The notes beneath the pieces were generated by a model. That model saw nothing but the letters and a program-made list of their open reading frames with translations. It searched no databases and was not told the origin of the DNA. A stretch of 64,000 nucleotides of DNA from the NCBI GenBank assembly GCA_004519485.1, contig CP038133.1, forward strand, positions 620,001-684,000. Direction: 5' to 3'. The stretch's first letter is position 1; every line of letters starts with the position of its first letter. The position numbers and the translations under genes were made by a program. This stretch comes from Nannochloropsis oceanica (lineage: Eukaryota; Sar; Eustigmatophyceae; Eustigmatales; Monodopsidaceae). Positions 34,045-44,632 of the stretch are shown here, in pieces.

Positions 34045-35484
34045 TGAAGAAAAGAAAATACGATTGTCTCAGTCATGTCGTATCTCTTCCATTATCCTCT
34101 CCTCCTTCTGACTTGACCTCAGGGCAGAAACGGGGCGCTTGAATCCTCCCGTCCTCTAGTTGGCCGCCGTGACGACGCCGGTATCTCGACCAAGCAAAAT
34201 TGAGGAATGTAACCGATATTCGCGAATCAAAGTAAATCAATCTCCATCGATGCCAGCACTTATCGTACAGATTTGATTTAATGTGGACAGTTCGTCCAGA
34301 TTCTTTTTCTTCTTTTCAGTGTTTCTTGTGTGTTATTACCCTTCTCAAGGAAAACTCGCTGTATTGCTGCAGGCACCGTAGCCCTCGAATTTCTGGGGGG
34401 CGGACTGGCGTGGGTTTTCTCTATCTTTTTTATTTTTTGTTTTCTATTTTTAGTTATGGTCGTCGATTGCTCTTCTCTGTTGTTACCGTGGTACGTGCTA
34501 ACTTCTGCTCGCTGATTTTTGGGTGTTTCTAAATTGAATCTTATTGGTTTTTTTTTTGGGTTTTCATATCGACCTCTGATTCTGTTTTTGTTGTCCTATG
34601 GAACTACATCTGTTACTTGTGTATTTCTTCTCAGTGTATTGATATGCATGATCATCGTTCTTGTCGTCGTCTTCTTGCTTCGAGGGTTTCCCCCAGCACC
34701 CTCTGCTTCACGCGATGAGTGCCACGTGCATGCTCATTCGTCATATTTCCCGTTCCCAAACGAACGCCTCTTCCTACTTGTCCTGATACGTCATCCCCTC
34801 TTTGATCTCTTCCTTCACACTACTCGTACATCAGAAAGACAGGCTTCATCGTTCTCGCGCTGATGCTGCCGCTGACTATTGGTCTCTATCTACCAATGGC
34901 ATATAGAATCGAAAGCACGAATCAAGCGTAGAAATTTATCATATATGTAGATGCCTTATTTATTCGTCACTCGATCGCTATGTAGATAGGTGGGTAATAG
35001 ATCTAAATCATAGATGGGCGGGCAATAGATTTTCGATATAAATAAATAAATCATCTTTTACTCTCTCATTCTCTCTCCCTCTCTCTATCTCATTTCCTCT
35101 CTCTCATACACGTGTCTTCTTGTCCATGTACTCGTTCGATTAATCATGCGCTCGTTTGCACGTGCAGCGCCAGCATCGTTGCCGTCACTCCTGGTTGGTT
35201 TCATACATCATTTCTACTTTCACTCTCCCAATCGATGTTTTTTCTCAGTTGTCATCAGACTGATGGACAGGCAGGGACATTAGATCACTCTTTTCCCTCG
35301 CTCGTACCTACCGATACACACAAGCGCGGACATTCACTCACTCGGACACTCACTCACTCGGACATTCACTCACTCAGACATTTAAATAGATCACATCAAG
35401 ACACGCACATTTCTTACCACAATACATGCGGCCATACAGATATGTCCCTCCCTTCTTCCCCTCCTCTTCTCATCACACCTTGTC
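34045..35484. other. 1.44 kb tail-to-tail gap, E2 / TAZ protein
   Basis: T-rich sequence on the plus strand with short hydrophobic ORFs (for example 34519-34863) that look like chance readings. A 16-bp tandem repeat sits at 35327-35374 and a pyrimidine block just before the TAZ stop. No RNA gene is seen. Confidence 0.4.
35327..35383. repeat. Three tandem copies of a 16-bp unit
   Basis: CGGACATTCACTCACT, CGGACACTCACTCACT and CGGACATTCACTCACT in a row, then a decayed fourth start (CAGACATT). It lies in the 3' region of the TAZ gene. Confidence 0.85.
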
Positions 35485-36435
35485 TCAGCTCAAGCTCGTC
35501 AAGCTCCTGTAGGTGTCGACCCTCATTCCTTTCTCCTCAATCATCTCCTCCACACTCATCATCACCTTCTTTTCCACTTTCTCCTCCTCTTCTTGGTGTG
35601 AGAAACAGCAGATCTGACACTTCTCGGCTTCGTAACACCGGACCAGGTGCCCGAGCAAGTGTTTGCAAGGCCTGCACCACGAGAATCCACAAGCCTCCCC
35701 ATCTAACGTCCTGCCATCACAATCCCTCACATGCAACATGAGATACTTGGCACTCGTACACACAGCCTGGTGTTTCTCGGCAGCATGATTGCCCGGGCAT
35801 GTCCGCGCATGCTCCAACAAACTCAACAGCTGTGAAGCTTGCATAGGGCTCAACACTGCTTCCTCGTCCTCCTCTAGTACGCTACTTCCACCGCTCCCTT
35901 TCTCACTCGTCTCTCCCTCCTCTCTTTCCTCCACATGTCCATGTCCATCCCCTCCCCCCGGCATCATCATCATCCCTCCCTCCCTCCCGCCTCCCACCTC
36001 ATCATCATCGTCATCATCGCCTTCCTCCGCGAGCAAAGCCGGGTGGTATTCCATGGTGTTGGCAGGCAGGTTAATGTCAATGCGTGGAACTTGAACCTTC
36101 TTGCACTTGGGACACTCCTGTCGCTCGAGGGCCCACCAGGGATTGAGGGAGGAGGCAGCGGTGTAGGTGTCGGCGCAAGCACCGCACTGATACTCAACCT
36201 GACGAAGGAGAGGCTTGCTGACATCTGCTGCTGCCACTGTCGCCACCGAAGAGGAAGAGAAAGGGGAAGAGAAAGAAGAAGAGGTGGAGGTGGAGGAGGA
36301 GGCGAGGCAGGGAGGTGCATGCGTAGCACAACTGCTGCTGCTGCTGCTGCTGGTGGGTAGGATGACGCTGCGGGCGCGCTTGAGCGGCTGCTGCAGAGTG
36401 TCTGTAGATACGGAGGACGCTGTGGCCAGAGAAAG

Positions 36436-36470
<35 letters not shown>

Positions 36471-37728
36471 GAAATTCTAAGGGCAAGGTCCGCTTATTTC
36501 CACTGTTGCTGCTTGTTGGGTCCAAGCCCGTACTAACAGTGCTGAGCGAAGAGGAGGACTCCCGGGGGGAGGACACAAACACGCTGCTTTCCTCTGAAGT
36601 TAGAGAGCCAGCATCCGTCATGTCATCATCAACACATGAGCCATTGGCCGGCAGATCCTTCCCACCATTACCTGCAGTAGTAAAAGGAGCAGTAGCGGCA
36701 GCCTCGTCCATTATCAAGCTAAAACACTCCAAATCTAAATCGTCCATATGCCCCGCACCTCCTTCCCCCCCGCATGACGACGATGATGACGAGCACGACG
36801 TAATCCCACTTATGTCACTCTGATCCCTCCGGAAACTCACAGGCGGCATCAGCCGAGAAGCAGCAGAGGAAGAGGAGAGAAAGACTGCGTCTGCTGCTGC
36901 GACGCGGGAGTGGGTAAAGGGACCGTAGGTGCTCATCACCGTCTCCTCCCTTGCCAAGGGAGATCCAGGAGGAGTTGTGTGCACGCTGGAGACGGAAGAA
37001 GAGGAGGAGAGGGAGGAGCAGGTGGAAGAAGGATGGAACCAAGATGACTGCTGCTCCTTATGGGGAGGAGGGGAGTTATTATTTTGCGCCGCAAGCTGGC
37101 TAACCACCTGGCCCTTGAGTGGTAGTAGACTTGTCTTGATCCGCACCTCGAGATCCTGCAGTTTCGATGCGTCAGCCCCTGCCAAATCGTGGAGAACTCG
37201 CTCAATGTATCCCAAAAAGAACTCCACTTTCGTCGATCGCTCAGCTGCCTCCTCCTCGCCCACGCCTCCTGTTCCCGCTGCTGCTGCAGTGGCCTGCTGG
37301 AAGCGTTCGAATTCGTGCAGGAGCAATTTGAGGTCGGCGGTGAGGGAATCCTTCAGCAGTTGTTGTTGCTTTGCATCGGCCTCTACCACCGACGATGCAA
37401 TAAGAGAAGCCGAGGGCGTCAAGGGTGTAGAGAGCATGCTGCCCAGGCCTTGCGTCCCGGGCTTGATCAGCCCGCCAGCGGCATATTTAACTTCATCCAT
37501 AGATGAGGTGAAAGGAAGGATCTTGTTGGAACCGGCTACTGATTTGCCACCGAGAACATGGGCGTGCTGCAGTTGCTGTTGGTGCTGGTACTGCTGCTTG
37601 TGCTGGTGCTGATGATGCAGGCCATGGTGATGGTGTTGCGTCTTTGGGCTGCCGAGATCGTGGCTGGGTTTATTGTAATTGTTTAGGGACAAGCTTGCGG
37701 GGGCCAGAATGTTCTTGGGGGAGGACAT
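35485..37728 (-). CDS. TAZ zinc-finger protein (CBP/p300-type TAZ domain), low-complexity N-terminus
   Basis: Single exon, 747 aa. The N-terminus is His/Gln-rich (QHHHHGLHHQHQ), followed by a predicted helical segment (LLKDSLTADLKLLLHEFERF, VEFFLGYIERVL) and long Ser runs. A cysteine module, YQCGACADTYTAASSLNPWW then ECPKCKKVQVPRIDI, precedes the C-terminal TAZ domain (residues ~630-715: LLEHARTCPGNH, CTSAKYLMLHVRDCDG, CRPCKHLLGHLVRC, KCQICC). TAZ domains bind acidic activation domains. In plants they occur in BTB-TAZ scaffolds and in p300-type acetyltransferases. Here neither BTB nor HAT is present, so it is probably a transcriptional adaptor. The NPWWALERQECPKC module next to TAZ is unfamiliar to me. 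Confidence 0.85.
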
Positions 37729-39759
37729 GGTGCTTGGTTTGTCTGAAGACGCAGCACTCCTCGTTCTCGTTCAAAAAGTGTAGGGGGTGGAGAAGCGCCA
37801 GTCACCTGAGCCCTTGAGACACCCGCACACGCACTAAAAACACGCAGAATTCAATGAAAAAGCAGTGAAAAACACTGTGTGTGTTGTGTGTGTGTGACTG
37901 TTGTCCGTCGAGTCTCGCCACCGAAGGAAGAAGTGAAACAATGCCCGTACTGCAGACGAGGCGATCTTGTTTCTTAGAAGGTGGGAGAGGACGGGCAATT
38001 CACACGACACGACCACAAGTACACACTCTGAAACTACGGGAACACCTTCGTACACGAGCACAAGATGGTGCCCACGTGCCAAAAGAGAGGTTTGCCTAAA
38101 TCGGACAAATTAGGTCTCCTGTGTACTGGAGAGCGTTCTCGTGTACCTTTGGTTCCTGATTCGCTTCCCAAGAAATGGATGCAAAACAAGACGCCCCCGC
38201 GCTCCTGTGTGGGAAATAAAGTAAGGGCATTTGAGAAGAGCTTGTGACGGAGGTTGCTTGGCACAGGGTTAGCAAAGCTTGGATGGGTGCACATAGCCAC
38301 AAAAGCACTATATACCCTTCTTCAGCTGCTCGCCTTCTGTTTCTATCTTGACCTTGTTGCTCGGAAGTTGCTGCTTGATGATGTCCGAGCCCCTGCACTC
38401 ACAGCCTCGCCGCGTCACCTGCACTCTCCCTTGACTTAAGAAGGCTAGCAAGTAGAAAGCGCGTGCGAAAAATGGGCGCTTTACGAAGATCAAAGCAGTC
38501 CGTCCAACAAGCCCGCCGGGGAGAGAACCACTTGCTCCCCTCATAATTACGGTTTTGCGGTTCCGAATGGCGCAAGAACCCGGACCCAGATGGCCGTCTC
38601 TATCGCGACCTCGATCAAGTATCTTGCATGATACACGTTCAAAGACGAAAACAGGGTGCTTTCTTTGGACACTGATAGAAAGACCAGGCGACAGCATTTT
38701 TCTAGCGTGGTTGGTGAAGTGCTGTGAAATATACTGTGCAGCAACGCGACTACGGAAACCGAGCACTTTCGAGAAGAGGGCGACGTCACGACATCCAGAT
38801 GGTTCGCATCCTGCAGGCGTTGGGCACAACCTGTCCTCGCGCCGACGTTACCGAGAGAAAGACGTTGCTTAAAATAAATGACCCGTACGCGCACGAAAAA
38901 ACAATAATAGCATGGCGATGGTTAACAGGTTCAAGATAGAGGACGGCTTTTCCACAAATAAGAAGAGTCCTTCCTCTCCACTGTTTTTAAAAAAAAAACA
39001 TGGTAACCTCACACGCCCTCGCTCATGCAATCAATCGGCCAGAGGGAGACCGAGCTATTTGACGAGTCGGTTCTGGCTATCGGGTCAAATAGCGAGATCG
39101 ATCACCATGTGGGACACAAATCTTAATTTGTCTACCCCGGTGTGGGGTGGCGGGTTTGCGTTTTTTTAAGAGAATACGGTTTCTACGCCTTCTACAAACG
39201 AATTTGTACACCCATGGCCGGGGTCTGACCCAAGTTTTCAATCAGATGAAGTTCTTGAGGCGTCGGTACTTCCTCGGAGACCTTCCCCTGTTAGGGCAGT
39301 CGGCCCTCTCAGTGAATCGAGCATGCCCTGTCGAAGCCGTGCCGAGGCCCCACTTTCAAGTCTGTGTGTTCACGGTGGATTTTGGAAGGGAAGAGCAGAA
39401 AGGGGAGGAAATGAGAAGAAAAGCTCACACAAAGAAGAAGCAAAAATAGTACCGCCGTAAGGGCAACAATTAGAATGATGCTTGAGGAACCACATCATTG
39501 AATTCTGCGCTTTGCCGCCCTCTTTAAAAAAGCGGATAAGTCCAAGCTGGTTTTTGGCTTGGTGTGATAGGGAGTTGCGACCCTTTATTTACGTGCCTGC
39601 CTGCTTTATTAAACTCTGCAAAGACGCAGAAATGTTCAGAACACATCTGCAAATATGCGTTGAGAGATGAAATGAAGTGAAACACGCTTTGCATGTCTCC
39701 TGTATGAATTCGTATGGTCAACTTGGCTATTCACACCCGCGCACCTTTACCACTTTCAT
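37729..39759. other. 2 kb gap upstream of the TAZ gene
   Basis: The largest gap. Composition is more even than elsewhere, with almost no GGGA or CCCT tracts. Many overlapping 60-170 codon ORFs on both strands (for example 38308-38829 minus) lack domains. A perfect 10-bp inverted repeat lies at 39054-39093. I support no gene, but a spliced lncRNA or degraded sequence cannot be excluded. Confidence 0.35.
39054..39093. repeat. Perfect 10-bp inverted repeat, 20-nt loop
   Basis: GCTATTTGAC at 39054-39063 pairs with GTCAAATAGC at 39084-39093. It would form a stable stem-loop in RNA; role unknown. Confidence 0.7.
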
Positions 39760-40512
39760 TTACCTGAGTCGCTTCGTGAGCTCATTCGCCGCGTCTTCCA
39801 GCTCCTCCGATGGTGCCCGCTTCATCCGCTGCTGCTGCCGACCATCCCCAAAGGTGGGGGAGCCATGCAGAGAGCACCACAACGAGGGCGATTGACCCAC
39901 GGCTCCTGTTGCTGCTTCTATTGCAGCAGCAGCTGCTGACCCGGGCGTGGTTGACGCAGAAGTAGACGGGAGAGGGACTACCGAAGTCGAAAAGGATGTT
40001 CGATTGCCCGTGCTGGTGAGGAGCAAGGAGGCATAGCCCGAGGGCTCCTTCATGCCAAAAGAAGGACCCCAGGCTCGTAAGGAAGCAGGGGTGGTGGAGG
40101 AGGAAGATGAGGATGAGGACGAAGCGATTATTAGACTCGAAGGTGCAGGTCTAGGTGTAGGTGCAGATGCTGTAATCGAGGTACTGGTTGTCTTCCCTTC
40201 TCCTTGACTACCATTGTTACTGTTCTTGGACTCCTTGACGCCGCTGCTGTCGCCACTAGAGATCGTCGTGCCGGCGGTTGCCAGTGGCTCCGCTGTGCCT
40301 ACTTTCAAAGGACACAAAGGACGAGTGCGAAAAAGAGTTTCGTTCTCGTCGCCCAAGAGGTTGAGCAGCTCTGAATCGTCTCCGGGGCATGGCAGACCCG
40401 CCTTGTCCCGCTTAGAGATAGTAAGAGGGGAGCAAGATGACGTCCACAAAACACCACTGCTCCTGCTCTTGCCGCTTGTAGTCCCACTGCCTTTGCCGCT
40501 GGGCGATGCCAT
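39760..40512 (-). CDS. Ser/Thr-rich orphan protein
   Basis: Single exon, 250 aa from ATG 40512. Hydrophilic and Ser/Thr/Ala-rich, with several Ser runs, one structured-looking stretch (LRAWGPSFGMKEPSGYASLL) and a charged C-terminus (RMKRAPSEELEDAANELTKR). I recognise no domain. It is head-to-head with the formylglycine-generating enzyme across 326 bp, and its coding strand resembles its neighbours in codon choice, which is why I keep it. It could be disordered and nuclear (basic-acidic end). Confidence is limited to the frame being expressed. Confidence 0.5.
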   Translation of the reverse strand: MASPSGKGSGTTSGKSRSSGVLWTSSCSPLTISKRDKAGLPCPGDDSELLNLLGDENETLFRTRPLCPLKVGTAEPLATAGTTISSGDSSGVKESKNSNNGSQGEGKTTSTSITASAPTPRPAPSSLIIASSSSSSSSSTTPASLRAWGPSFGMKEPSGYASLLLTSTGNRTSFSTSVVPLPSTSASTTPGSAAAAAIEAATGAVGQSPSLWCSLHGSPTFGDGRQQQRMKRAPSEELEDAANELTKRLR

Positions 40513-40838
40513 GTGGCTGGATGTCAGCGGCTAGGGTAGTGTAGATGAGGAATTGTTTGTGATGATGGCTTGAACAAGCTTCTTTGCCTGTGTGCTGTCG
40601 TGGGAGGAGCGGAGCAGAGGCAGGAAACAAGCACGGTGTCAATGTATGAGGTCGTCGATATGGTAGGCAAGCAGGAGAAGAGGGCGTGAAGGAGAAATGC
40701 GCACGCGTTTTTTCAGTACTTGCTGATCGAGGTGGGGCTTCACATAACACCCCAGCCTTTCCCCATACCATGCATGATCCGAAATCCCTCACACTCACAC
40801 TCATACCGTCATCACCATGGCTTCAAAAGCACGAGGCC
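40513..40838. promoter_or_regulatory. Divergent promoter region, Ser-rich orphan / FGE
   Basis: 326 bp between starts. No additional feature is seen. Confidence 0.4.
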
Positions 40839-41492
40839 ATGGCACAATGGTGCCCGAAGGGTCGCCTCTTCCCTACTTCCCTGTATCTCCTTCTCCTCCT
40901 CCTTTTCCTCCTCCACCTCCAACTTTTAGCCGCGACCGCTGGTGAGTGGAATGGAAAGGGACAGTTCGGAAACAGGAAGATAAAGTAGAGGGGGAAAGGA
41001 TGCAAGATTAAGGATGATAAGGAGGACAGGAGTCAAGATGAGGGCGGTCCGTTTTGGCATGCAGGCTCACGGTAACAGGGCACTCATCCTTGATTCCTTG
41101 CTCCTCTCTCCCTCTCACTCGCTCCACTCCCAGATGCAAGTCAAGCTCAATTTTGCCCGGCGGCAGAAACAGCGGCGACGATGATACCGGAACAGAAAGA
41201 AGGAGGAGACAGAGGAGGAGCTTGCGGATGCAAGGTACCATCACGGGGTGCGGTCGAGAAGAAAGAGGAGGAGGGAGGCAAGGACTCCACCAGGACGACG
41301 ACGACTAAGGTGATGGATGGCAAAACGGGCGTGCGGGACGATATGGTTTTTGTCGAAGGTAAGGTAAAGGGGAGGCGGAAAAGAGTGCTGAGGAGAGGAA
41401 AATGCATCGTGATTGTTTCACACAAATTTACCCTCTCACCATGTGGCCCTTACCCCCCCACCCCCTTCTCTCACACTCTCTCTCTCTCTCTC

Positions 41493-41584
<92 letters not shown>

Positions 41585-42924
41585 TCACTCTCCCTCTATT
41601 CTTTTTTGTCCTGGCAGGCGGCACATTCTATATGGGCACGGACAAACCCATCATACCGCGGGTGAGTAAGCGAAGGTTGGAGGGAGCGCGGGAGAGATGG
41701 AAGAGGAAGGATAAAAAGCGCGCCAACTTCTGCATGATACCTGTCTAGACATAATTGCTGAGTCTCTCCTTGTGGTCGCTCCCTTATTCAACCTCTCGCC
41801 AGGACGGCGAGAGCCCCCGACGCCTCATCCACCTCTCGTCCTTCTACATTGATCGTTACGCGGTACGCCCCTCAGCCCCCCCCCCGCGCCCCCCTCTCAT
41901 CACACCCTCCCTCTCTCCCCCCCTCCCTCCCTCCACTCACCTACCACACCCTTTCCCCTCCCTCCCTCCCGAGGTGACGAACGAGGACTTTTCCCTCTTC
42001 ATAAATGCCACGGGCTACAGAACCGAGAACGAAATATTCGGATGGTCCTTTGTATTTGACAAGCTGGTGTCGGAAGAGATCTTGAACAAGATTACCAAGG
42101 CGGTGGCAGGGGCAGGTAAGTGAGCCCTCCTTCCCTCCCCCCCTCCTCCCCTCCCTTCTTCCCTCCCTCCATCCGCACTCTCCAGACTACCCGAGATAAG
42201 CCACGTCCTCCTCTCCTCTCCTCCCCTTTCCTCTCCTCTCCTCCCAGAATGGTGGGTGCCCGTGGAAGGAGTCACCTGGCGACAGCCCGAGGGGAAGGAT
42301 TCGGATGTTTTTCGTACCCGATCCCAGCACCCAGTCGTCCAAGTCACCTGGAACGACGCCCGAGCCTACTGCGCGTGGGCAGGGAGGGAGGGAGGCCGGG
42401 AAGGGGGAGGGGTCGCCAAGCGCCTCCCGACGGAAGCGGAATGGGAGTTTGCCGCTGGGGGAGGGACAGGAGGGAGGGAAGGAGGGCGCGCGTTGTTCCC
42501 ATGGGGCGATAAATTGCAGGACGAGAGAGGGAGGCACCGGATGAACATATGGCAGGGTCGGTTTCCAGCCGTCAACACGGGTGAGGACGGATGGGTAGCC
42601 ACGGCCCCTGTGGATGCATTTGGGGCACAGAACAGATTAGGGATGTTTAATGTGCTGGGAAACGTGTGGGAATGGGTCGAGGATTCGTGGAGGGTTGAGT
42701 TTGAGGAGGGGGAGGAGGAGGGCGGGGAGGAGGAAGGGAGGGGGAGGATGGATCCATGCGAGGGGTGTGAGGCAGGGGGGGGGAATGAGGAGAAGACGAA
42801 AAAAGGCGGGTCTTTTTTGTGCCACAAGTCCTATTGTTATCGGTACCGAACGGCGGCACGGCACCATGCCACGGCGGACTCCGCGACGAGTAATAATGGG
42901 TTTAGATGCGCCCGGTCGGCGTGA
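40839..42924 (+). CDS. SUMF1: Formylglycine-generating enzyme (SUMF1-like)
   Basis: Six exons: 40839-40941, 41134-41358, 41618-41661, 41803-41862, 41974-42115, 42248-42924 (416 aa). A signal peptide (LYLLLLLLFLLHLQLLAATA) sends it to the ER. The FGE fold begins GGTFYMGTDKP, DGESPRRLIHLSSFYIDRYA, VTNEDFSLFINATGYRTE, WWVPVEGVTWRQPEG, HPVVQVTWNDARAYCAW, LPTEAEWEFAA, MFNVLGNVWEWV. The active-site cysteines are both kept in GGSFLCHKSYCYRYR (C383 and C388, matching human C336/C341). The enzyme turns a sulfatase cysteine into formylglycine, using oxygen and copper, so the alga probably has type I sulfatases. Two Gly/Glu/Arg insertions (GREGGREGGG; EEGEEEGGEEEG) come from GGGA repeats inside the coding exon. 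NAT in FINATGY is a potential glycosylation site. Confidence 0.94.
41476..41591. repeat. (CT)n microsatellite in intron 2 of the FGE gene
   Basis: About 55 CT units, interrupted by a few CA steps, just before the 3' splice site at 41617. It may serve as an extended polypyrimidine tract. Confidence 0.9.
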
Positions 42925-43575
42925 AGATTGGGGATGAGGGGGGAGGAGGAAGTGAGGGAGGGAGGGAGGAAGGGAAGTAGTCATCATGGCTCTGGATGCA
43001 GCCGTGCTGCTGGAATATGAGGGGCTGGAGGCAGAGAGGGAGGGAGGGAGGAGGGAATGTAGCCATAGTGTACAGATTTAGGGGCAGATTGCCGAGAAGG
43101 ATAAAAGAGGACCTCGAAGAAACGCGCCTGAAATCGCTTGAGATATCTATGTCAAGACCAAGCGGGAGAAACGCCGATATGATAATAATGTAGGATGGGG
43201 CTATCGAGAAGAAGAAATGACAGAAGAGGAGACAAGAGAACGATCTTACGAGCAGCTCGCAGCTCTCACATGTGCGGGTTGAGTGGCTCGAGCGAGGGGA
43301 ATGACTATTACAAGAGGGATTGTTTGGAAAACGAGGAGGGAGGAGACTTAGTTTTCTAAGCATAATCTTATCTAAGGATGTAATTTATCTTGACTTGACT
43401 GAAATCTCAAGCTAATTCAGATCGACGCAGGGCAATGGTAACTCTTAAGTGTACTGAAAATGCTTGTCTTTGATGCACGGTTCTACGCGGCAGCCAAGGG
43501 GAAGGATCCTCCCCATACCACCCTTTCGCCCTTTGAAATCCAACCAAATGAGATAGAGTGGGTTACATAAACAAT
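42925..43575. other. Gap between the FGE and coiled-coil orphan genes
   Basis: GGGAGGGA purine tracts follow the FGE stop at 42935-42975 and 43035-43058. The remainder should hold the promoter of the next gene. No RNA gene is seen. Confidence 0.45.
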
Positions 43576-44133
43576 ATGGCCTCATTCTCTCCTTCCCTCC
43601 TGCACTCCCTCCCTCCCTCTCCTAGGGCTTCCGCAGTCACACCAGCTTCTCTCGTCATGTTGAATGGCCACATCACCCACCAGCAGGAGCAGCGGCGGGA
43701 GCGGCGACAGCAGGAGCAGCGGCGGGAGCGGCGGCAGCAAGAGCAGCAAGAGCACTTTCACACCGTGGCATACGCAGGGGAAAACGCCAACAAAAGAGGA
43801 GAAGGAGGAGGAGGAGGGATGATGCAGGTAGGGGAGGAAGAAGGGGGAGCTTCAGCGGCCTTCCATGACACAGTTGGCATGGCCTTTAGCCGTATGTTCG
43901 ATGCATGCACGAATGTGGTGCAGACAGCGGAGACACACACAATGCAAGCCTTACAACACATGAACCAGCAGCTCGCGTCGGCGACGAGGGAGAAGAAGGA
44001 GGTGGAGGGGCAGCTGCAGGCGCTCCTCCGGGTATTGGAGGAGAATAAGAGGGCCGTCCTGGTGATCTATGAGGGGATAGGGGGGGGTTTGGAGGAAGTA
44101 AATGAGAGAGGAAGGGAAGGGGACTTGGAGTAA
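43576..44133 (+). CDS. Small coiled-coil orphan protein
   Basis: Single frame of 185 aa from ATG 43576. A Gln/Arg/Glu segment made of a tandem 12-codon-like repeat (QQEQRRERR repeated) is followed by a Gly-rich linker and a C-terminal helix, FHDTVGMAFSRMFDACTNVV then LQHMNQQLASATREKKEVEG, ending in a charged tail. It could be an amphipathic coiled coil of a scaffold. No family is recognised. A later start at MLNGHITHQQ (43657) or an intron ending CTCCTAG near 43625 is possible. A purine tract after the stop, as for neighbouring true genes, supports expression. Confidence 0.5.
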   Translation: MASFSPSLLHSLPPSPRASAVTPASLVMLNGHITHQQEQRRERRQQEQRRERRQQEQQEHFHTVAYAGENANKRGEGGGGGMMQVGEEEGGASAAFHDTVGMAFSRMFDACTNVVQTAETHTMQALQHMNQQLASATREKKEVEGQLQALLRVLEENKRAVLVIYEGIGGGLEEVNERGREGDLE

Positions 44134-44632
44134 TGGAGCAAGAGAGGAGAAGGGAGGAAGAGAAGGGATGTAGGTACATGTGAGGGAATAAATAAGTGAG
44201 GGCAATAGGTGGAACGAGCAAAGAACGACGGCCGAAGTAGTAGTCGCAGCAGGAGCACTTAAAGCAGTAAACAAAAGCGAAACGATAGGAACAGCAGCAG
44301 CAGCAGATGTCATTATCTGAATGGAAGAGATAGAAAAAGAGATGAAGACAGAAAGGGAGGGAGATGAAGAGAGAAAGGGAGGGAGGGAAAGAGTGTGAGA
44401 GAGTGGTGGGAGGGGAAACAAACACAATCCCGACATACACGGGCCTCTATGTACGTGTGTAGGTGCTAGCGAGAGACAATAGCTGTGAACATAAACGATC
44501 AAAGCGGAAACTGACGGAATGGAAAGCAAAGAGAGAGAGAAAGAGGGATTTCTCCTTCTCCCCTTTTCATGCTTCACATGCTTTTCTATTTAAATTTGAT
44601 ATTTGCTGTGTTTGGGTCGATTGTTAAGATAC
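44134..44632. other. Tail-to-tail gap, coiled-coil orphan / KRI1
   Basis: About 500 bp of purine-rich 3' sequence on the plus strand. No gene is seen. Confidence 0.45.

Noticed and set aside
34519-34863. Hydrophobic plus-strand ORF
   Set aside because: Poly-T sequence read as Phe/Leu; no conserved motif and flanked by similar chance frames.
38308-38829. 173-codon minus ORF in the 2 kb gap
   Set aside because: Overlapping ORFs of similar size on the other strand; no domain or coding bias.
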